Assembly (NCBI RefSeq): GCF_001889305.1
Contig: NZ_CP013074.1
Span: 930,001 to 994,000, forward strand
DNA length: 64,000 nucleotides
DNA from: Dehalococcoides mccartyi
Lineage (GTDB): Bacteria; Chloroflexota; Dehalococcoidia; Dehalococcoidales; Dehalococcoidaceae
Reading direction: 5' to 3'
Shown: positions 54,027-63,153 of the stretch, piece after piece
Layout of the letters: each line of letters opens with the position of its first letter
Numbering within the stretch: the first letter of the stretch is position 1
The notes under the pieces: generated by a model
What the model was told of the DNA's origin: nothing
The model's input: only the letters and a program-made list of their open reading frames with translations
The model's database searches: none
Made by a program: the position numbers and the translations under genes

Positions 54027-54740
54027 ATGCTAGATTTAACTGAACTTGAAGAATCCCTCGGAGTAAAGTTTGAAAATCCGTCTCTCTTGGAGCAGGCTCT
54101 TATCCATACTTCCTGGGTAAATGAAAATCCTACCCACTTAAACGGCTCCAACGAAAGAATGGAATTCCTGGGTGATGCCGTGCTGGGTGTCATATTTGCA
54201 GACCGCCTTTACCATGATTTTCCTGATATTCAGGAAGGTGACCTGACCCGTTTCCGCTCCCTGCTGGTACGGAGAGAGAGCTTGGTGAGGGTGGCTTTAG
54301 GGATAAATCTTGGCAATTACCTTTATCTGGGAAGGGGCGAAGATGTATCTAAAGGGCGTTTTAAACCGGCAAATTTAGCGGGTGCTTTTGAAGCCGTGCT
54401 GGCTGCTATATATATAGATAAGGGCATAGACATAACCCGAGAAGTGATTTTCCGCCTTTTCAGGACTGAAATGGAGCGAGTTCAAACCCTTAGTTCCAAT
54501 ATTGATTATAAATCCCGCCTGCAGGAGCTTATTCAGGCTCAAATGCAGATGACACCCCGCTACCGTATTACAAACTTTAGCGGGCCTGAGCATAACCGCT
54601 TATTTGTGGCAGAGGTTTACACAGAGGATAAGGTTCTTGCTGAAGGTTCGGGGCGAAGCAAAAAAGAAGCCGAAACCAGCGCCGCCAAGGCAGCTTTGCA
54701 GCAGTTTGAAAACAGCTTTACAGCTGAAGATAACATTTGA
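54027..54740 (+). CDS. rnc: Ribonuclease III
   Basis: 237 residues from the ATG at 54027. The catalytic signature NERMEFLGDAVLG (near residue 39) is followed by a second acidic site in AFEAVLAAIYID and a C-terminal dsRNA-binding domain (DYKSRLQELIQAQMQMTPRY to GSGRSKKEAETSAAKAAL). It cleaves rRNA precursors, probably including the 16S stem encoded nearby. An earlier in-frame ATG at 53994 overlaps the likely -35 box and is rejected as the start. Confidence 0.95.
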   Translation: MLDLTELEESLGVKFENPSLLEQALIHTSWVNENPTHLNGSNERMEFLGDAVLGVIFADRLYHDFPDIQEGDLTRFRSLLVRRESLVRVALGINLGNYLYLGRGEDVSKGRFKPANLAGAFEAVLAAIYIDKGIDITREVIFRLFRTEMERVQTLSSNIDYKSRLQELIQAQMQMTPRYRITNFSGPEHNRLFVAEVYTEDKVLAEGSGRSKKEAETSAAKAALQQFENSFTAEDNI

Positions 54741-54769
54741 TAAACTTTTAGCATCATAGGAGGTTATAT

Positions 54770-54910
54770 ATGGGTGGCAGAGATTTTCAATCACGTGAGA
54801 CCAAAAAACAGAAGAAAGATTCAAAAAAACCAGCAGTTTCGGGTGAGTTTTTTCAGCCGAATGTAGAACCAGAAGTAGTCCGCAAAAAGAAAAAAGGTAA
54901 AGATATATAA
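54770..54910 (+). CDS. Short Lys-rich protein, 46 aa
   Basis: Read directly: MGGRDFQSRETKKQKKDSKK, ending RKKKKGKDI. AGGAGG lies 7 nt before the ATG. Very basic, probably a nucleic-acid or ribosome-associated peptide. It is located between rnc and acyP in one unit. Confidence 0.65.
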   Translation: MGGRDFQSRETKKQKKDSKKPAVSGEFFQPNVEPEVVRKKKKGKDI

Positions 54911-54931
54911 GTTGAAATACGAGGTTCAGGC

Positions 54932-55207
54932 ATGCCCTGTCTGAAAGCTATTGTCAGGGGAAAAGTACAGGGAGTTTACTTCAGAGACTTTACCCGTATA
55001 CAAGCAGTGCGTTTGGGGCTCTGCGGATATGCTAAAAACCTTGCCAGTGGTAACGAGGTGGAAGTGGTAGCCGAAGGCAACAAAGATTCACTTCTGGAGT
55101 TTTTAAAATTGCTCCGTTCGGGCCCTCCCCATGCCGAGGTTAAAGAAGTGGAAACAAGCTGGGAAATGACAAACAGCAACTACGGTGATTTCCACATCAA
55201 ATACTAA
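54932..55207 (+). CDS. acyP: Acylphosphatase
   Basis: 91 residues, the normal size. The signature GKVQGVYFRDFTRIQA has the catalytic Arg, and GYAKNLASGNEVEVVAEG has the catalytic Asn. It hydrolyses carboxyl-phosphate bonds. Confidence 0.92.
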   Translation: MPCLKAIVRGKVQGVYFRDFTRIQAVRLGLCGYAKNLASGNEVEVVAEGNKDSLLEFLKLLRSGPPHAEVKEVETSWEMTNSNYGDFHIKY

Positions 55208-55231
55208 TCCGGATTGAACAAAACAAAACCT

Positions 55232-55966
55232 TTAAGTCCAGCGTTCAAGTTCAACGCTGGACGTTTTTATTAACTCCAAATAGTCTGTCTTGATATTTAG
55301 AATACGTGAAACTTCCGTATCCACCTCATAAGGTTCACCCGCAAATATCTTTCCCAGATGCTCAATCTCACCTTTGGTATGGTCACCATGGCTGGTAAAT
55401 TTCTGGGTAGCTTCTATGATACCCATATCGAACGGCAATGTGAAGTAAAGATCAGATAAAACCTTTTCAATACCCTGATTATAAAGCGAATCCCAGCCTG
55501 TTTTGCCGCCGCCGTATTTGCTTGAAGGCAATACCGGCAGCAAATTTGAGATTGAAAAATTCCCCTTGCCGTTGATAACCTGCAGGGGTGTAACACTTAT
55601 CAGGAAATCACTAGATAAAATAACATTAGGCACCCAGAAAGTGGGGATAACCAGTGGTTTATTTAAAGGATTATCCACCTCAACCCAAGTGCAATCATTT
55701 ACATCCAGCAGAACTACCCTTTGAAAATCGTATGAAAGAGCTTTATAAATACTTTTCATGGGTGCACCGCCGGGTGCACCTTCCAATATGATAATATCCG
55801 CATCACTTATCTTGCGGATTCCGCTTATAATCTTGTAGATAAGCTCACGGCTGGTACTAACCGGATACTGTACCGGATAATGGGCATTTGGCTTTATCAG
55901 GACTCTTCTGGCACGGGAAAGTATTTCCGGTGCCTTAAAATTATATTCGGACGCATTGTATATCAA
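55232..55966 (-). CDS. DUF362-like protein
   Basis: 244 residues. VLIKPNAHYPVQYPVSTSREL and ADIIILEGAPGG resemble the DUF362 fold. No ferredoxin motif is present. TTG start at 55966, supported by AGGAG 7-8 nt upstream and by a 4-nt overlap with the 84-aa gene. Function unknown. Confidence 0.7.
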   Translation of the reverse strand: MIYNASEYNFKAPEILSRARRVLIKPNAHYPVQYPVSTSRELIYKIISGIRKISDADIIILEGAPGGAPMKSIYKALSYDFQRVVLLDVNDCTWVEVDNPLNKPLVIPTFWVPNVILSSDFLISVTPLQVINGKGNFSISNLLPVLPSSKYGGGKTGWDSLYNQGIEKVLSDLYFTLPFDMGIIEATQKFTSHGDHTKGEIEHLGKIFAGEPYEVDTEVSRILNIKTDYLELIKTSSVELERWT

Positions 55967-56217
55967 GAATGTACTCCTGGTTTATCATAATAAGTAATTG
56001 TCATGTTAATATTTCGTTGTATCAGGTCAAACTGCGATTGACATTCTACAGGCACGCGGAGCAGGTCAAAATGCCCCCGCCATAAGAACACCCCCGACTT
56101 GCCGGCTTGGTAAGTCACAAATCGGATACCGCTATTCATCCTGATATTAAAGCATAAAACCGATGCCTTTATTCCGGCTAAAAAATACTCCACCAGAGTT
56201 TTTACCCGGTTAAGCAT
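55963..56217 (-). CDS. Hypothetical protein, 84 aa
   Basis: No clear ribosome binding site and no recognised family (LVEYFLAGIKASVLCFNIRM). Its stop overlaps the TTG of the DUF362-like gene, which supports co-translation. Modest confidence that it is expressed. Confidence 0.4.
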   Translation of the reverse strand: MLNRVKTLVEYFLAGIKASVLCFNIRMNSGIRFVTYQAGKSGVFLWRGHFDLLRVPVECQSQFDLIQRNINMTITYYDKPGVHS

Positions 56218-56505
56218 CGGCTATTGGCCTAGCCACATTGCAGATTCTTCACAGATATCAAAACCCCCGGTCTATGCGTTAGCTACCAAACAATAAATAA
56301 TCCGCCTCCAACCATAAATACAACTTTGGTAAAACCAAAATCGTAGAATTTTGAGGCATATTATTCATCCTGGGCTAAATCCCGGCCGGAAAAATCCGAT
56401 TTCCTATTTACGGGAGTTGTGATACATTATCCGTAAAAAACAAGCCGCACTTGCAACCTATTCATTTTAGCATAAAAGTCAAGGTTTTAAGCCATATATT
56501 TATAA
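56218..56505. other. Intergenic region without recognisable gene
   Basis: 288 nt between two minus-strand genes, AT-rich. I see no convincing ORF or RNA. It probably contains the promoter of the 84-aa/DUF362 unit. Confidence 0.5.
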
Positions 56506-57993
56506 TTATTTTGCAATATTTAGTGCCAAACTTATCAGAGTAGCTACAGATGCTCCTGAACCGCCCTTAACCTGGTGACCATTGTCCTTGTCAAGATATG
56601 CAGTTCCTGCAATGTCCAAATGAACCCATGGTCTGTTTTCTACAAATTCTTCAAGGAACAAAGCCGCCGTACTAGCACCGGCGACCGGACCGCCGACATT
56701 TTTAATATCTGCCACGTCACTTTTTATCATTTCCCTATACTCATCGAAAGTGGGCAGCTGCCATATGCACTCACCTGCCTGTTTGGCGGCAGATACTACC
56801 TTAGCGTAAAATTCATCATCATTGGTAAAACCACCGCTGCAGGCACTGCCGAAAATACGTGAGCAGGCACCGGTAAGAGTGGCTACATCTACCATTTGTT
56901 TGGCTCCCTGCTTGCATGCGTAATCAAGGGCATCAGCCAGTATCAGGCGCCCTTCAGCATCAGTAGAATGGATTTCTACCGTCTTTCCGCTGGCCATTCG
57001 CAATATGTCACCCGGCTTGATGGCACACCCGCTGGGCATGTTTTCAGTAGCCGGCACAATACCTATAATGTTTACCGCCGGTTTCAATTTGGCAATAGCC
57101 CCCATAGCCGTAATGACTGCCGCCCCGCCGGACATATCAGACTTCATTTCCCACATTTTATCCCAGGGTTTAAGCGAAATACCCCCTGAATCAAAGGTGA
57201 TAGCTTTGCCTATATATGCCATATCCAGTTCATCACTGTCACGTCCGGTATATTTCAGGATAATAAATTTGGGTGCCTGGCATGAACCTTGTCCCACTCC
57301 CAGCACACCGCCCATGCCTTTTTCAAGCAGCTGAGTTTCATTAAATATTTCACAGGCAAGGCCGGTAGATTCGGCCAAACGCCGTGCAAAATCAGCTAAA
57401 TCAGTTGGTGTCATATTGCTCGAGGGTTCATTTATAAGGTCACGGGCAGAGCAGACAGCATCTGCCACAATCTGCCCCTTTATAAGCCCCTGTGATGCCT
57501 TGGCAAGGTCAGCCTTTTCACCCAACACCAACTTTATTTCGTCAATCACCCCGTTTTCATTGCCGCTGGTAAAATATTTTCGGAAACGGTAACTGCCCAT
57601 TATGGCACCTCCGGCAGCTATTTCCGCCAGCACATCAGTCCCAAGTGTCAGTTCTCCCAGCCAAATGGCTATAGTTTTAAAACTCTTTTTGGATAAAGCC
57701 CTTGAAAGCTCACCCACAGACTTGCGTAGTTCATCAGGGCCGAATTTTTCCGCTTTTCCCATACCAAATACCGCCAGATAACGGACCGGTAGTTTACCCA
57801 GAGTATTTACCAAGTGAAGTTCGCCTGCCTTGCCTTTCAGTTCGGCTTTTTCTTTCATTTCAACCAGATTGCCGCCCAGTTTAGAATCCAGTTCCTTGAA
57901 CTCCAAGCTCAAATCCTGTCCTTCAAAAACAGGCATAGCCAAAACATCAGCCGTAATTGATTGCGGTCTTTGTTTTACAATTTTGATTTCCAT
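56506..57993 (-). CDS. pepA: Leucyl aminopeptidase (M17)
   Basis: 495 residues from the ATG at 57993 (GAGGAGTGCAGATA upstream). Metal and active-site motifs: IGKAITFDSGGISLKP (near 255), MKSDMSGGAAVI, and the signature STDAEGRLILADAL (near 335). It is a cytoplasmic hexameric zinc or manganese aminopeptidase. The start overlaps the stop of the upstream kinase gene. Confidence 0.95.
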   Translation of the reverse strand: MEIKIVKQRPQSITADVLAMPVFEGQDLSLEFKELDSKLGGNLVEMKEKAELKGKAGELHLVNTLGKLPVRYLAVFGMGKAEKFGPDELRKSVGELSRALSKKSFKTIAIWLGELTLGTDVLAEIAAGGAIMGSYRFRKYFTSGNENGVIDEIKLVLGEKADLAKASQGLIKGQIVADAVCSARDLINEPSSNMTPTDLADFARRLAESTGLACEIFNETQLLEKGMGGVLGVGQGSCQAPKFIILKYTGRDSDELDMAYIGKAITFDSGGISLKPWDKMWEMKSDMSGGAAVITAMGAIAKLKPAVNIIGIVPATENMPSGCAIKPGDILRMASGKTVEIHSTDAEGRLILADALDYACKQGAKQMVDVATLTGACSRIFGSACSGGFTNDDEFYAKVVSAAKQAGECIWQLPTFDEYREMIKSDVADIKNVGGPVAGASTAALFLEEFVENRPWVHLDIAGTAYLDKDNGHQVKGGSGASVATLISLALNIAK

Positions 57994-58595
57994 TATCTGC
58001 ACTCCTCTTGTTCTAGATAGGTTTTTACATCTTTTATTAAACATTCCAGCACCGGTTGAAAGTCAACCTCAGTACTTATACGATAACATCCTTCGGAAAC
58101 AGGCTCAAACATGGGTCTAAGCATCCGGTAGATTTCCCAGTCTGCATCTGAACAAGATGTACCCTGCTTAGTTCGCATGCCCATGCGTTTTTTAATAATC
58201 TCCGGTGATAAATCCATCTCTACAATGAACCTCTTCACACTCTGGCTGGAAGCTATACTGTACAAAGGTTCGCGGTCTTTGGCTGTCATGCTGGTAGCAT
58301 CCAGTATCAGCGATACTCTTTGCTTAAGCAGTTTAGTCATTAGCTCATGTATTGCTTTAAAAACCCGGATATGCTCTGTATTGGAGTAAACAGGCTTTCT
58401 TATCAAAGTTTTACGCAAAGCATCACTTTCCAGTATCACAGCCGGTATCCGTTCTGTAAAATACTTTGCAAAGGTGCTTTTACCTGTTCCCGGCAAACCT
58501 ACCAAAATAACCAAAAACGGACACTTTTCAGCTGGAGGCAACTCACCTAAGCTGCTTAGCAGCAATTTAAAATCGTCTTCAGATGTGAACGGCAT
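57993..58595 (-). CDS. AAA_33-type P-loop kinase
   Basis: 200 residues. Walker A VGLPGTGKSTFAKYF, then SLILDATSMTAKDREPLYSI, as in zeta-toxin/polynucleotide-kinase-like AAA_33 proteins. The substrate is unknown; it could phosphorylate a small alcohol, sugar or RNA end. Coupled to pepA by overlap. Confidence 0.8.
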   Translation of the reverse strand: MPFTSEDDFKLLLSSLGELPPAEKCPFLVILVGLPGTGKSTFAKYFTERIPAVILESDALRKTLIRKPVYSNTEHIRVFKAIHELMTKLLKQRVSLILDATSMTAKDREPLYSIASSQSVKRFIVEMDLSPEIIKKRMGMRTKQGTSCSDADWEIYRMLRPMFEPVSEGCYRISTEVDFQPVLECLIKDVKTYLEQEECR

Positions 58596-58643
58596 AATAA
58601 CTAATTATTATATTCCAAAAAAGCTAAAAAACCCAGACAGTTT

Positions 58644-59501
58644 TCAGACCTCATAAAAAGCTACTCCGACTACACCCGGACCAGTATGTACACCCATTAC
58701 AGGAGTAAACTCCATAAATAAAATCTCAGCCTGAGGGAATTTCTCTTTTATATTCTGCTCCAGCCTGTGTGCCCGTTCCAAAGCATCCGCATGCATTACC
58801 GCCACTCTCAGCTTGCCTTTACCTTTTACATGTTCCGTCATCAAATCCATAATATTTTGCAAGGCTTTTTCGGCAGTGCGGGGTAAAGCTATTGTTTGGG
58901 CATCTCCATTACGCAGGGTAAAAACAGGCTTAATTTGCAGTACTGAATCTGCCAATGCAGCTATTTTGGGTATTCGTCCGCCTTTAATCAAGTATTCAAA
59001 AGTATCCAGCGTAGCATACAGATAAATTTTCGGCATCAGGGTGTTTATTACGTTTACCAGATTATCAAGACTTTTACCGGACTCGGCATGACGGGCAGCT
59101 TCCAAAACCACCAATCCCAAACCTGCAGCGGCAGTTTCACATGGAATAACCTTTATACAAAGATTTTTATGTTTTTCCAATACCTGCATGGCAGCCAGCT
59201 GAGCGGCATTGAACATACCTGAAAACCGCACAGGTTCGGTAACACATAAAATCTGGTCGGTTTTGGCAGACAAGCGGGAAAAAGCCTCAATATATGGCCC
59301 GGGTACAGAGCCGACAGTTTTGGGTGTCTGGGAAGATTCCTTCAGTAACTTGTAAAACTCATTAAGGTCAAGTGCAGAATCATAAGAAGCCTTGCCGTCT
59401 ATAACAATTTCTATCGGAATAACTTCTATCTGGTACTTTCTGACAAGCTCAGCCGGTATACAGGCGGTTGTATCGGTAACTATGGCTACTTTTGATGCCA
59501 C
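58644..59501 (-). CDS. DegV family fatty-acid-binding protein
   Basis: 285 residues. KVAIVTDTTACIPAEL at the start, VPGPYIEAF, KIYLYATLDTFEYLIKGGRI in the middle, and FTPVMGVHTGPGVVGVAFY at the end match DegV/FakB, which present fatty acids to FakA kinases. Lies upstream of the aminopeptidase/kinase pair. Confidence 0.92.
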   Translation of the reverse strand: MASKVAIVTDTTACIPAELVRKYQIEVIPIEIVIDGKASYDSALDLNEFYKLLKESSQTPKTVGSVPGPYIEAFSRLSAKTDQILCVTEPVRFSGMFNAAQLAAMQVLEKHKNLCIKVIPCETAAAGLGLVVLEAARHAESGKSLDNLVNVINTLMPKIYLYATLDTFEYLIKGGRIPKIAALADSVLQIKPVFTLRNGDAQTIALPRTAEKALQNIMDLMTEHVKGKGKLRVAVMHADALERAHRLEQNIKEKFPQAEILFMEFTPVMGVHTGPGVVGVAFYEV

Positions 59502-59583
59502 GTTTCACCTCTCATCAGCTAAAGTGTTTAAGCTTATTATACACACAGCCGAGAGTTTGGCAACACATATTATCCGGTTATTT

Positions 59584-61101
59584 TCACATCTTCCTGAGGG
59601 TATCTCTGCAAGGTAAACCCAGTAAATCACAGGGCAGTTCTTTTAGAATAAATATTTCCCGGGGGGTTTTATACTGTGCAATATTTTCCAGACAGTATTT
59701 TTTAATACCGGCAGGGGTTTGTTCAGCCCCATCCCGAAGTATTACCGCCACCCGAACCACCTCGCCCCGCATACCGTCAGGATCAGGAATCCCCACTGCC
59801 AGTACTTCTTTCACCCCCGGGCATGAAAGAAGCAAATCTTCAACGTCAGAAAAATATATATTCTGACCTTTGGTAATAAGCATAGGTTTAATAAAATATT
59901 TTATGTAAACATAACCGTCGCTATCTTTATAGCCGATATCACCGGTATAGAGCCAGCCATTACGCAGCATTCGGTTGGTTTTTTCGGGCTGGCGGTAAAT
60001 CCCATCCATAACAGGCCCGCGTATAATTATCTCCCCAGTCTGGGATGGCAGTAATACCTGCCCTGCCGAATTTACCACTTCCAATTCAAACCCCTTAAGC
60101 ACCTTGCCCACAGAACCGGACTTACCACTTTTATCCAAAGGCTGACAAGTTACATGGGAAGTAGATTCAGTCAAGCCATAAAAATCTACTAAATCTCTAT
60201 CCAATAAAATCCTGTATGACAATACCAGTTCCGGAGGCAAGGGCGCACCGGCACTGCCGCATAACCTGAGTGAAGTCAGATTGTATTCAGAATAATTTTC
60301 ACGCAAATGGCGAACCAGCATGGCATGAATAAACGGAACACCCAAAAATACGGTGATACTCTCTCTTTCAATTGTCTTTAACAAACAGTCAATGGAAACG
60401 CCGGAAAGAAGTATTACGCTCCCCCCGCTGAAAAGAGTACCCAGTAATACCACCACCAACCCTATTATATGGTGGAGCGGCAGGGCAAACAGTATTACCC
60501 TGTCTTCGGCACTTTGCGCAAAGCCACCCGCGGATATAGCAGCCGTCTTTACCAGATTTACGTGGCTTATCACCACTCCTTGCGGGCGGAGCTGAGCTGC
60601 TGAGGTATAAGCTATATGGGCAGTTCGGTTTTCGGGCACATCAATTTCAAAAGGTATTTCAGGAATATCTATCAGAAAATTTTTTAATAAAATTACATCA
60701 GGATAACCGGTGTCTTCCGGGCTGATATAATGCTGAATATAGCTTAGTTCAGAGCGGTGCAGGTGCAATATATTTAACCCCTCGGTTTGGCAAACCAAGG
60801 CTACAGGCTGGCAGTCATCCAGCAAAGCTTTCAGTTCAGGCCATTTGTATTTGGGGTCAAGCGGTACGGCCACAGCCCCTGTTTTGACTATACCGAAATA
60901 AAAAAACACAAATTCAAAGCAGTTTGGCATTAGGAGCGCCACCCGTTCGCCCGCAACCACTCCCCGGCGGGTAAGCGCCCAAGCATAACAGTCGGAAATC
61001 CTGTCCAACTCTGCATACGTAATACTTTTACCTTCAAATTTCAGAGCTATAGCCTCTGGGCAGGTTGTAACCACTTCCGAAAGCCTATCAGCGAGATTCA
61101 A
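59584..61101 (-). CDS. Acyl-CoA-ligase-like AMP-binding protein lacking canonical catalytic lysines
   Basis: 505 residues with the ANL fold: YGLTESTSHVTCQP (A5), WLYTGDIGYKDSDGYVYI (A7) and KGQNIYFSDVEDLL (A8) are present. The A3 loop, normally TSGTTGxPKG, is YTSAAQLRPQGV, without the Thr-Gly core and with Gln for Lys. The A10 Lys, normally in a GK pair, is Leu (LPCDLLGLPCRDTL). It may bind acyl chains without adenylating them, or use altered chemistry. It lies upstream of a DegV fatty-acid-binding protein. Confidence 0.8.
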   Translation of the reverse strand: MNLADRLSEVVTTCPEAIALKFEGKSITYAELDRISDCYAWALTRRGVVAGERVALLMPNCFEFVFFYFGIVKTGAVAVPLDPKYKWPELKALLDDCQPVALVCQTEGLNILHLHRSELSYIQHYISPEDTGYPDVILLKNFLIDIPEIPFEIDVPENRTAHIAYTSAAQLRPQGVVISHVNLVKTAAISAGGFAQSAEDRVILFALPLHHIIGLVVVLLGTLFSGGSVILLSGVSIDCLLKTIERESITVFLGVPFIHAMLVRHLRENYSEYNLTSLRLCGSAGAPLPPELVLSYRILLDRDLVDFYGLTESTSHVTCQPLDKSGKSGSVGKVLKGFELEVVNSAGQVLLPSQTGEIIIRGPVMDGIYRQPEKTNRMLRNGWLYTGDIGYKDSDGYVYIKYFIKPMLITKGQNIYFSDVEDLLLSCPGVKEVLAVGIPDPDGMRGEVVRVAVILRDGAEQTPAGIKKYCLENIAQYKTPREIFILKELPCDLLGLPCRDTLRKM

Positions 61102-61217
61102 GTGTCACCATCCGGATATGTATTGTCTGAAGCATTTGGATGAGCCAGTGTACCAGATTTTATATTTTGTATCAATTTTTTAATATCATTCATTTTGTCC
61201 GTTTCACTGAAACCTGC

Positions 61218-61246
61218 TTGACAAGCAGTCCCCTAGTGATTAATAT
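61218..61246 (+). promoter_or_regulatory. trpB leader promoter
   Basis: TTGACA (61218-61223), 17-nt spacer, TAATAT (61241-61246), a few nt upstream of the T-box leader. Confidence 0.75.
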
Positions 61247-61254
61247 TTACCTAA

Positions 61255-61541
61255 CTGAATATTTCAAAGGCTGTGAACAAGACTAGTAGATTTCAAGCGA
61301 GGCTAAGAGAGCCGGGCAAGGTGTGAGCCGGTGCTGACGCAGAAGTTGAATGGACTTGGGAGCCGCAAACCGAACGGTCTATCCAAGTAGGCTTTGCCGC
61401 AGGGGAAGCGTTAAAATATCCCAAGGCATATTGGGTCAGCCCAGAGTGCCTGTTTGAGATGACCGGCATTTCATAATCCGGTTAATTAGGGTGGTACCGC
61501 GGAAGTAAACCTTCTGCCCCTTTCAGGGCAGAGGGTTTTTT
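61255..61541 (+). promoter_or_regulatory. T-box riboswitch, probably tRNA-Trp responsive
   Basis: The conserved T-box AGGGTGGTACCGCGG lies at 61488-61502, followed by a terminator hairpin (61510-61534) and a T-run. The stem I region has AGTA near 61285 and GAATGGA near 61348, so the specifier codon is likely TGG (61351-61353), matching the trpB gene downstream. Uncharged tRNA-Trp would promote read-through. Confidence 0.9.
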
Positions 61542-61666
61542 ATTATCCCGCCCGCACAGGCCTAATATAGCAAAGGAAGCTCAAAACATGCCTGGCTTAC
61601 CTGCGCAGGAAATAAATGCTAAACCAAGGCTAAACTGGGACTAAAATAATGTCAAGGAGAACAGAA

Positions 61667-63034
61667 ATGGTTCAAACCAAGTTTATACTGCAAGAAAAGG
61701 ACATGCCCCAGGTCTGGTACAATATCCAGCCTGATTTGCCCGTACCGCTGCCTCCCGTTCTGCATCCGGGTACCGGCCAACCGGTGACTCCAGCTGATAT
61801 GGAAGCCATATTTCCCATGAGCCTTATTATGCAGGAATTCAGCCCCGAAAGGCATATCGCCATACCTGAAGAACTGCTGGAAATATATAAAATCTGGCGG
61901 CCAACTCCCCTTTACCGTGCCCACAGGCTGGAAAAAGCTTTGCAGACCCCGGCTAAAATCTTTTACAAACTGGAAGATGTCAGCCCGGCCGGTTCTCATA
62001 AACCCAACACCGCTCTGGCTCAGGCTTATTATAATAAAAAAGCCGGCATAAAAAGGATTGCCACCGAGACCGGCGCCGGACAGTGGGGTTCTTCGCTGGC
62101 TATGGCCTGCAAATTCTTTGATATAGAGTGCAAGGTCTACATGGTAAAGGTCAGCTACAATATGAAACCCTACCGCCGCATTATGATGGAAACCTGGGGT
62201 GCCTCTGTCGTACCCAGCCCCAGCCCTGATACCAAGATAGGCCGTGAAATACTTGAACGTGACCCTGAATGCCCCGGCAGCCTGGGTATTGCTATAAGCG
62301 AAGCCGTGGAAGACGCCGTAACCCATCCCGGCACCAAGTATGCTTTGGGGAGTGTACTTAACCACGTTCTGCTGCATCAGACTATTATCGGTCAGGAAGC
62401 CAAAAAACAGATGGCTATGGCTGACTGCTACCCGGATATCGTGATTGGCTGCGTAGGCGGCGGCTCTAACTTCGGCGGTATAGCCCTGCCTTTTGTAGAA
62501 GACAAATTGAACGGCACTCACAAGAATACCCGAATTCTGGCTGTTGAACCCGCCAGCTGCCCTTCTCTGACCAAAGGTCTGGATGCTTATGACTTCGGAG
62601 ACGAAGCCGGTATGACACCCATGATGAAAATGTTTACCTTGGGTCACCGGTTCATGCCCCCTCCGGTACATGCCGGCGGTTTGCGCTATCATGGTATGTC
62701 ACCCTTACTGTCTCACCTCAGCCGCCTGAAGCTGATTGAGGCCACAGCTGTTAACCAGGTAGAAACCTTTGAAGCTGGCATGCAGTTTGCCCAAACCGAA
62801 GGCTTCATAAGCGCACCTGAAACCAATCACGCCATTAGGGCGACCATTGATGAAGCTTTGAAATGCCGTGAAACCGGCGAAGCCAAAACCATACTCTTCT
62901 GCCACAGCGGCCATGGCCATGTGGACATGGCTTCTTATGACCTATATCTGCGCGGTAAGTTGAGCAATTATGAATATCCTGCAGAACTGGTAAAAGAGGC
63001 TCAGAAGGGTTTACCCAAAGTAAACGTCAAGTAA
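61667..63034 (+). CDS. trpB: Tryptophan synthase beta chain, TrpB2 type
   Basis: 455 residues from the ATG at 61667, preceded by AAGGAGAACAGAA. PLP Lys in [14 protein letters not shown], phosphate loop [10 protein letters not shown], and [12 protein letters not shown] in the active site. The extended N-terminus ([20 protein letters not shown]) and the length mark the TrpB2 subgroup, which usually does not pair tightly with TrpA. No trpA is adjacent. Control is by the upstream T-box. It condenses indole with serine. Confidence 0.93.
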   Translation: MVQTKFILQEKDMPQVWYNIQPDLPVPLPPVLHPGTGQPVTPADMEAIFPMSLIMQEFSPERHIAIPEELLEIYKIWRPTPLYRAHRLEKALQTPAKIFYKLEDVSPAGSHKPNTALAQAYYNKKAGIKRIATETGAGQWGSSLAMACKFFDIECKVYMVKVSYNMKPYRRIMMETWGASVVPSPSPDTKIGREILERDPECPGSLGIAISEAVEDAVTHPGTKYALGSVLNHVLLHQTIIGQEAKKQMAMADCYPDIVIGCVGGGSNFGGIALPFVEDKLNGTHKNTRILAVEPASCPSLTKGLDAYDFGDEAGMTPMMKMFTLGHRFMPPPVHAGGLRYHGMSPLLSHLSRLKLIEATAVNQVETFEAGMQFAQTEGFISAPETNHAIRATIDEALKCRETGEAKTILFCHSGHGHVDMASYDLYLRGKLSNYEYPAELVKEAQKGLPKVNVK

Positions 63035-63058
63035 TATTTCTGTCTAAACGTTTTTTTG

Positions 63059-63090
63059 GAGGGAGGGGCTTTTAGCCCCTCCCTCTTTTT
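63059..63090 (+). terminator. trpB terminator
   Basis: Arms GAGGGAGGGGCT (63059-63070) and AGCCCCTCCCTC (63074-63085), followed by TTTTT. Confidence 0.9.
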
Positions 63091-63107
63091 ATCAATAATT
63101 TCTACAC

Positions 63108-63123
63108 AATTTCCTGCTATAAT
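63108..63123 (+). promoter_or_regulatory. Extended -10 promoter of the protease gene
   Basis: CTGCTATAAT gives a perfect TATAAT (63118-63123) with a TGN extension. The -35 region is weak. It lies 31 nt upstream of the ATG at 63154. Confidence 0.5.
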
Positions 63124-63153
63124 GAGCACAATAACTCCTTACAGGAAGATGCT

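Noticed and set aside
61652-62692. 346-residue open frame opposite trpB
   Set aside because: Mirror of the strongly biased TrpB2 codons; His/Gly-rich composition typical of shadows.
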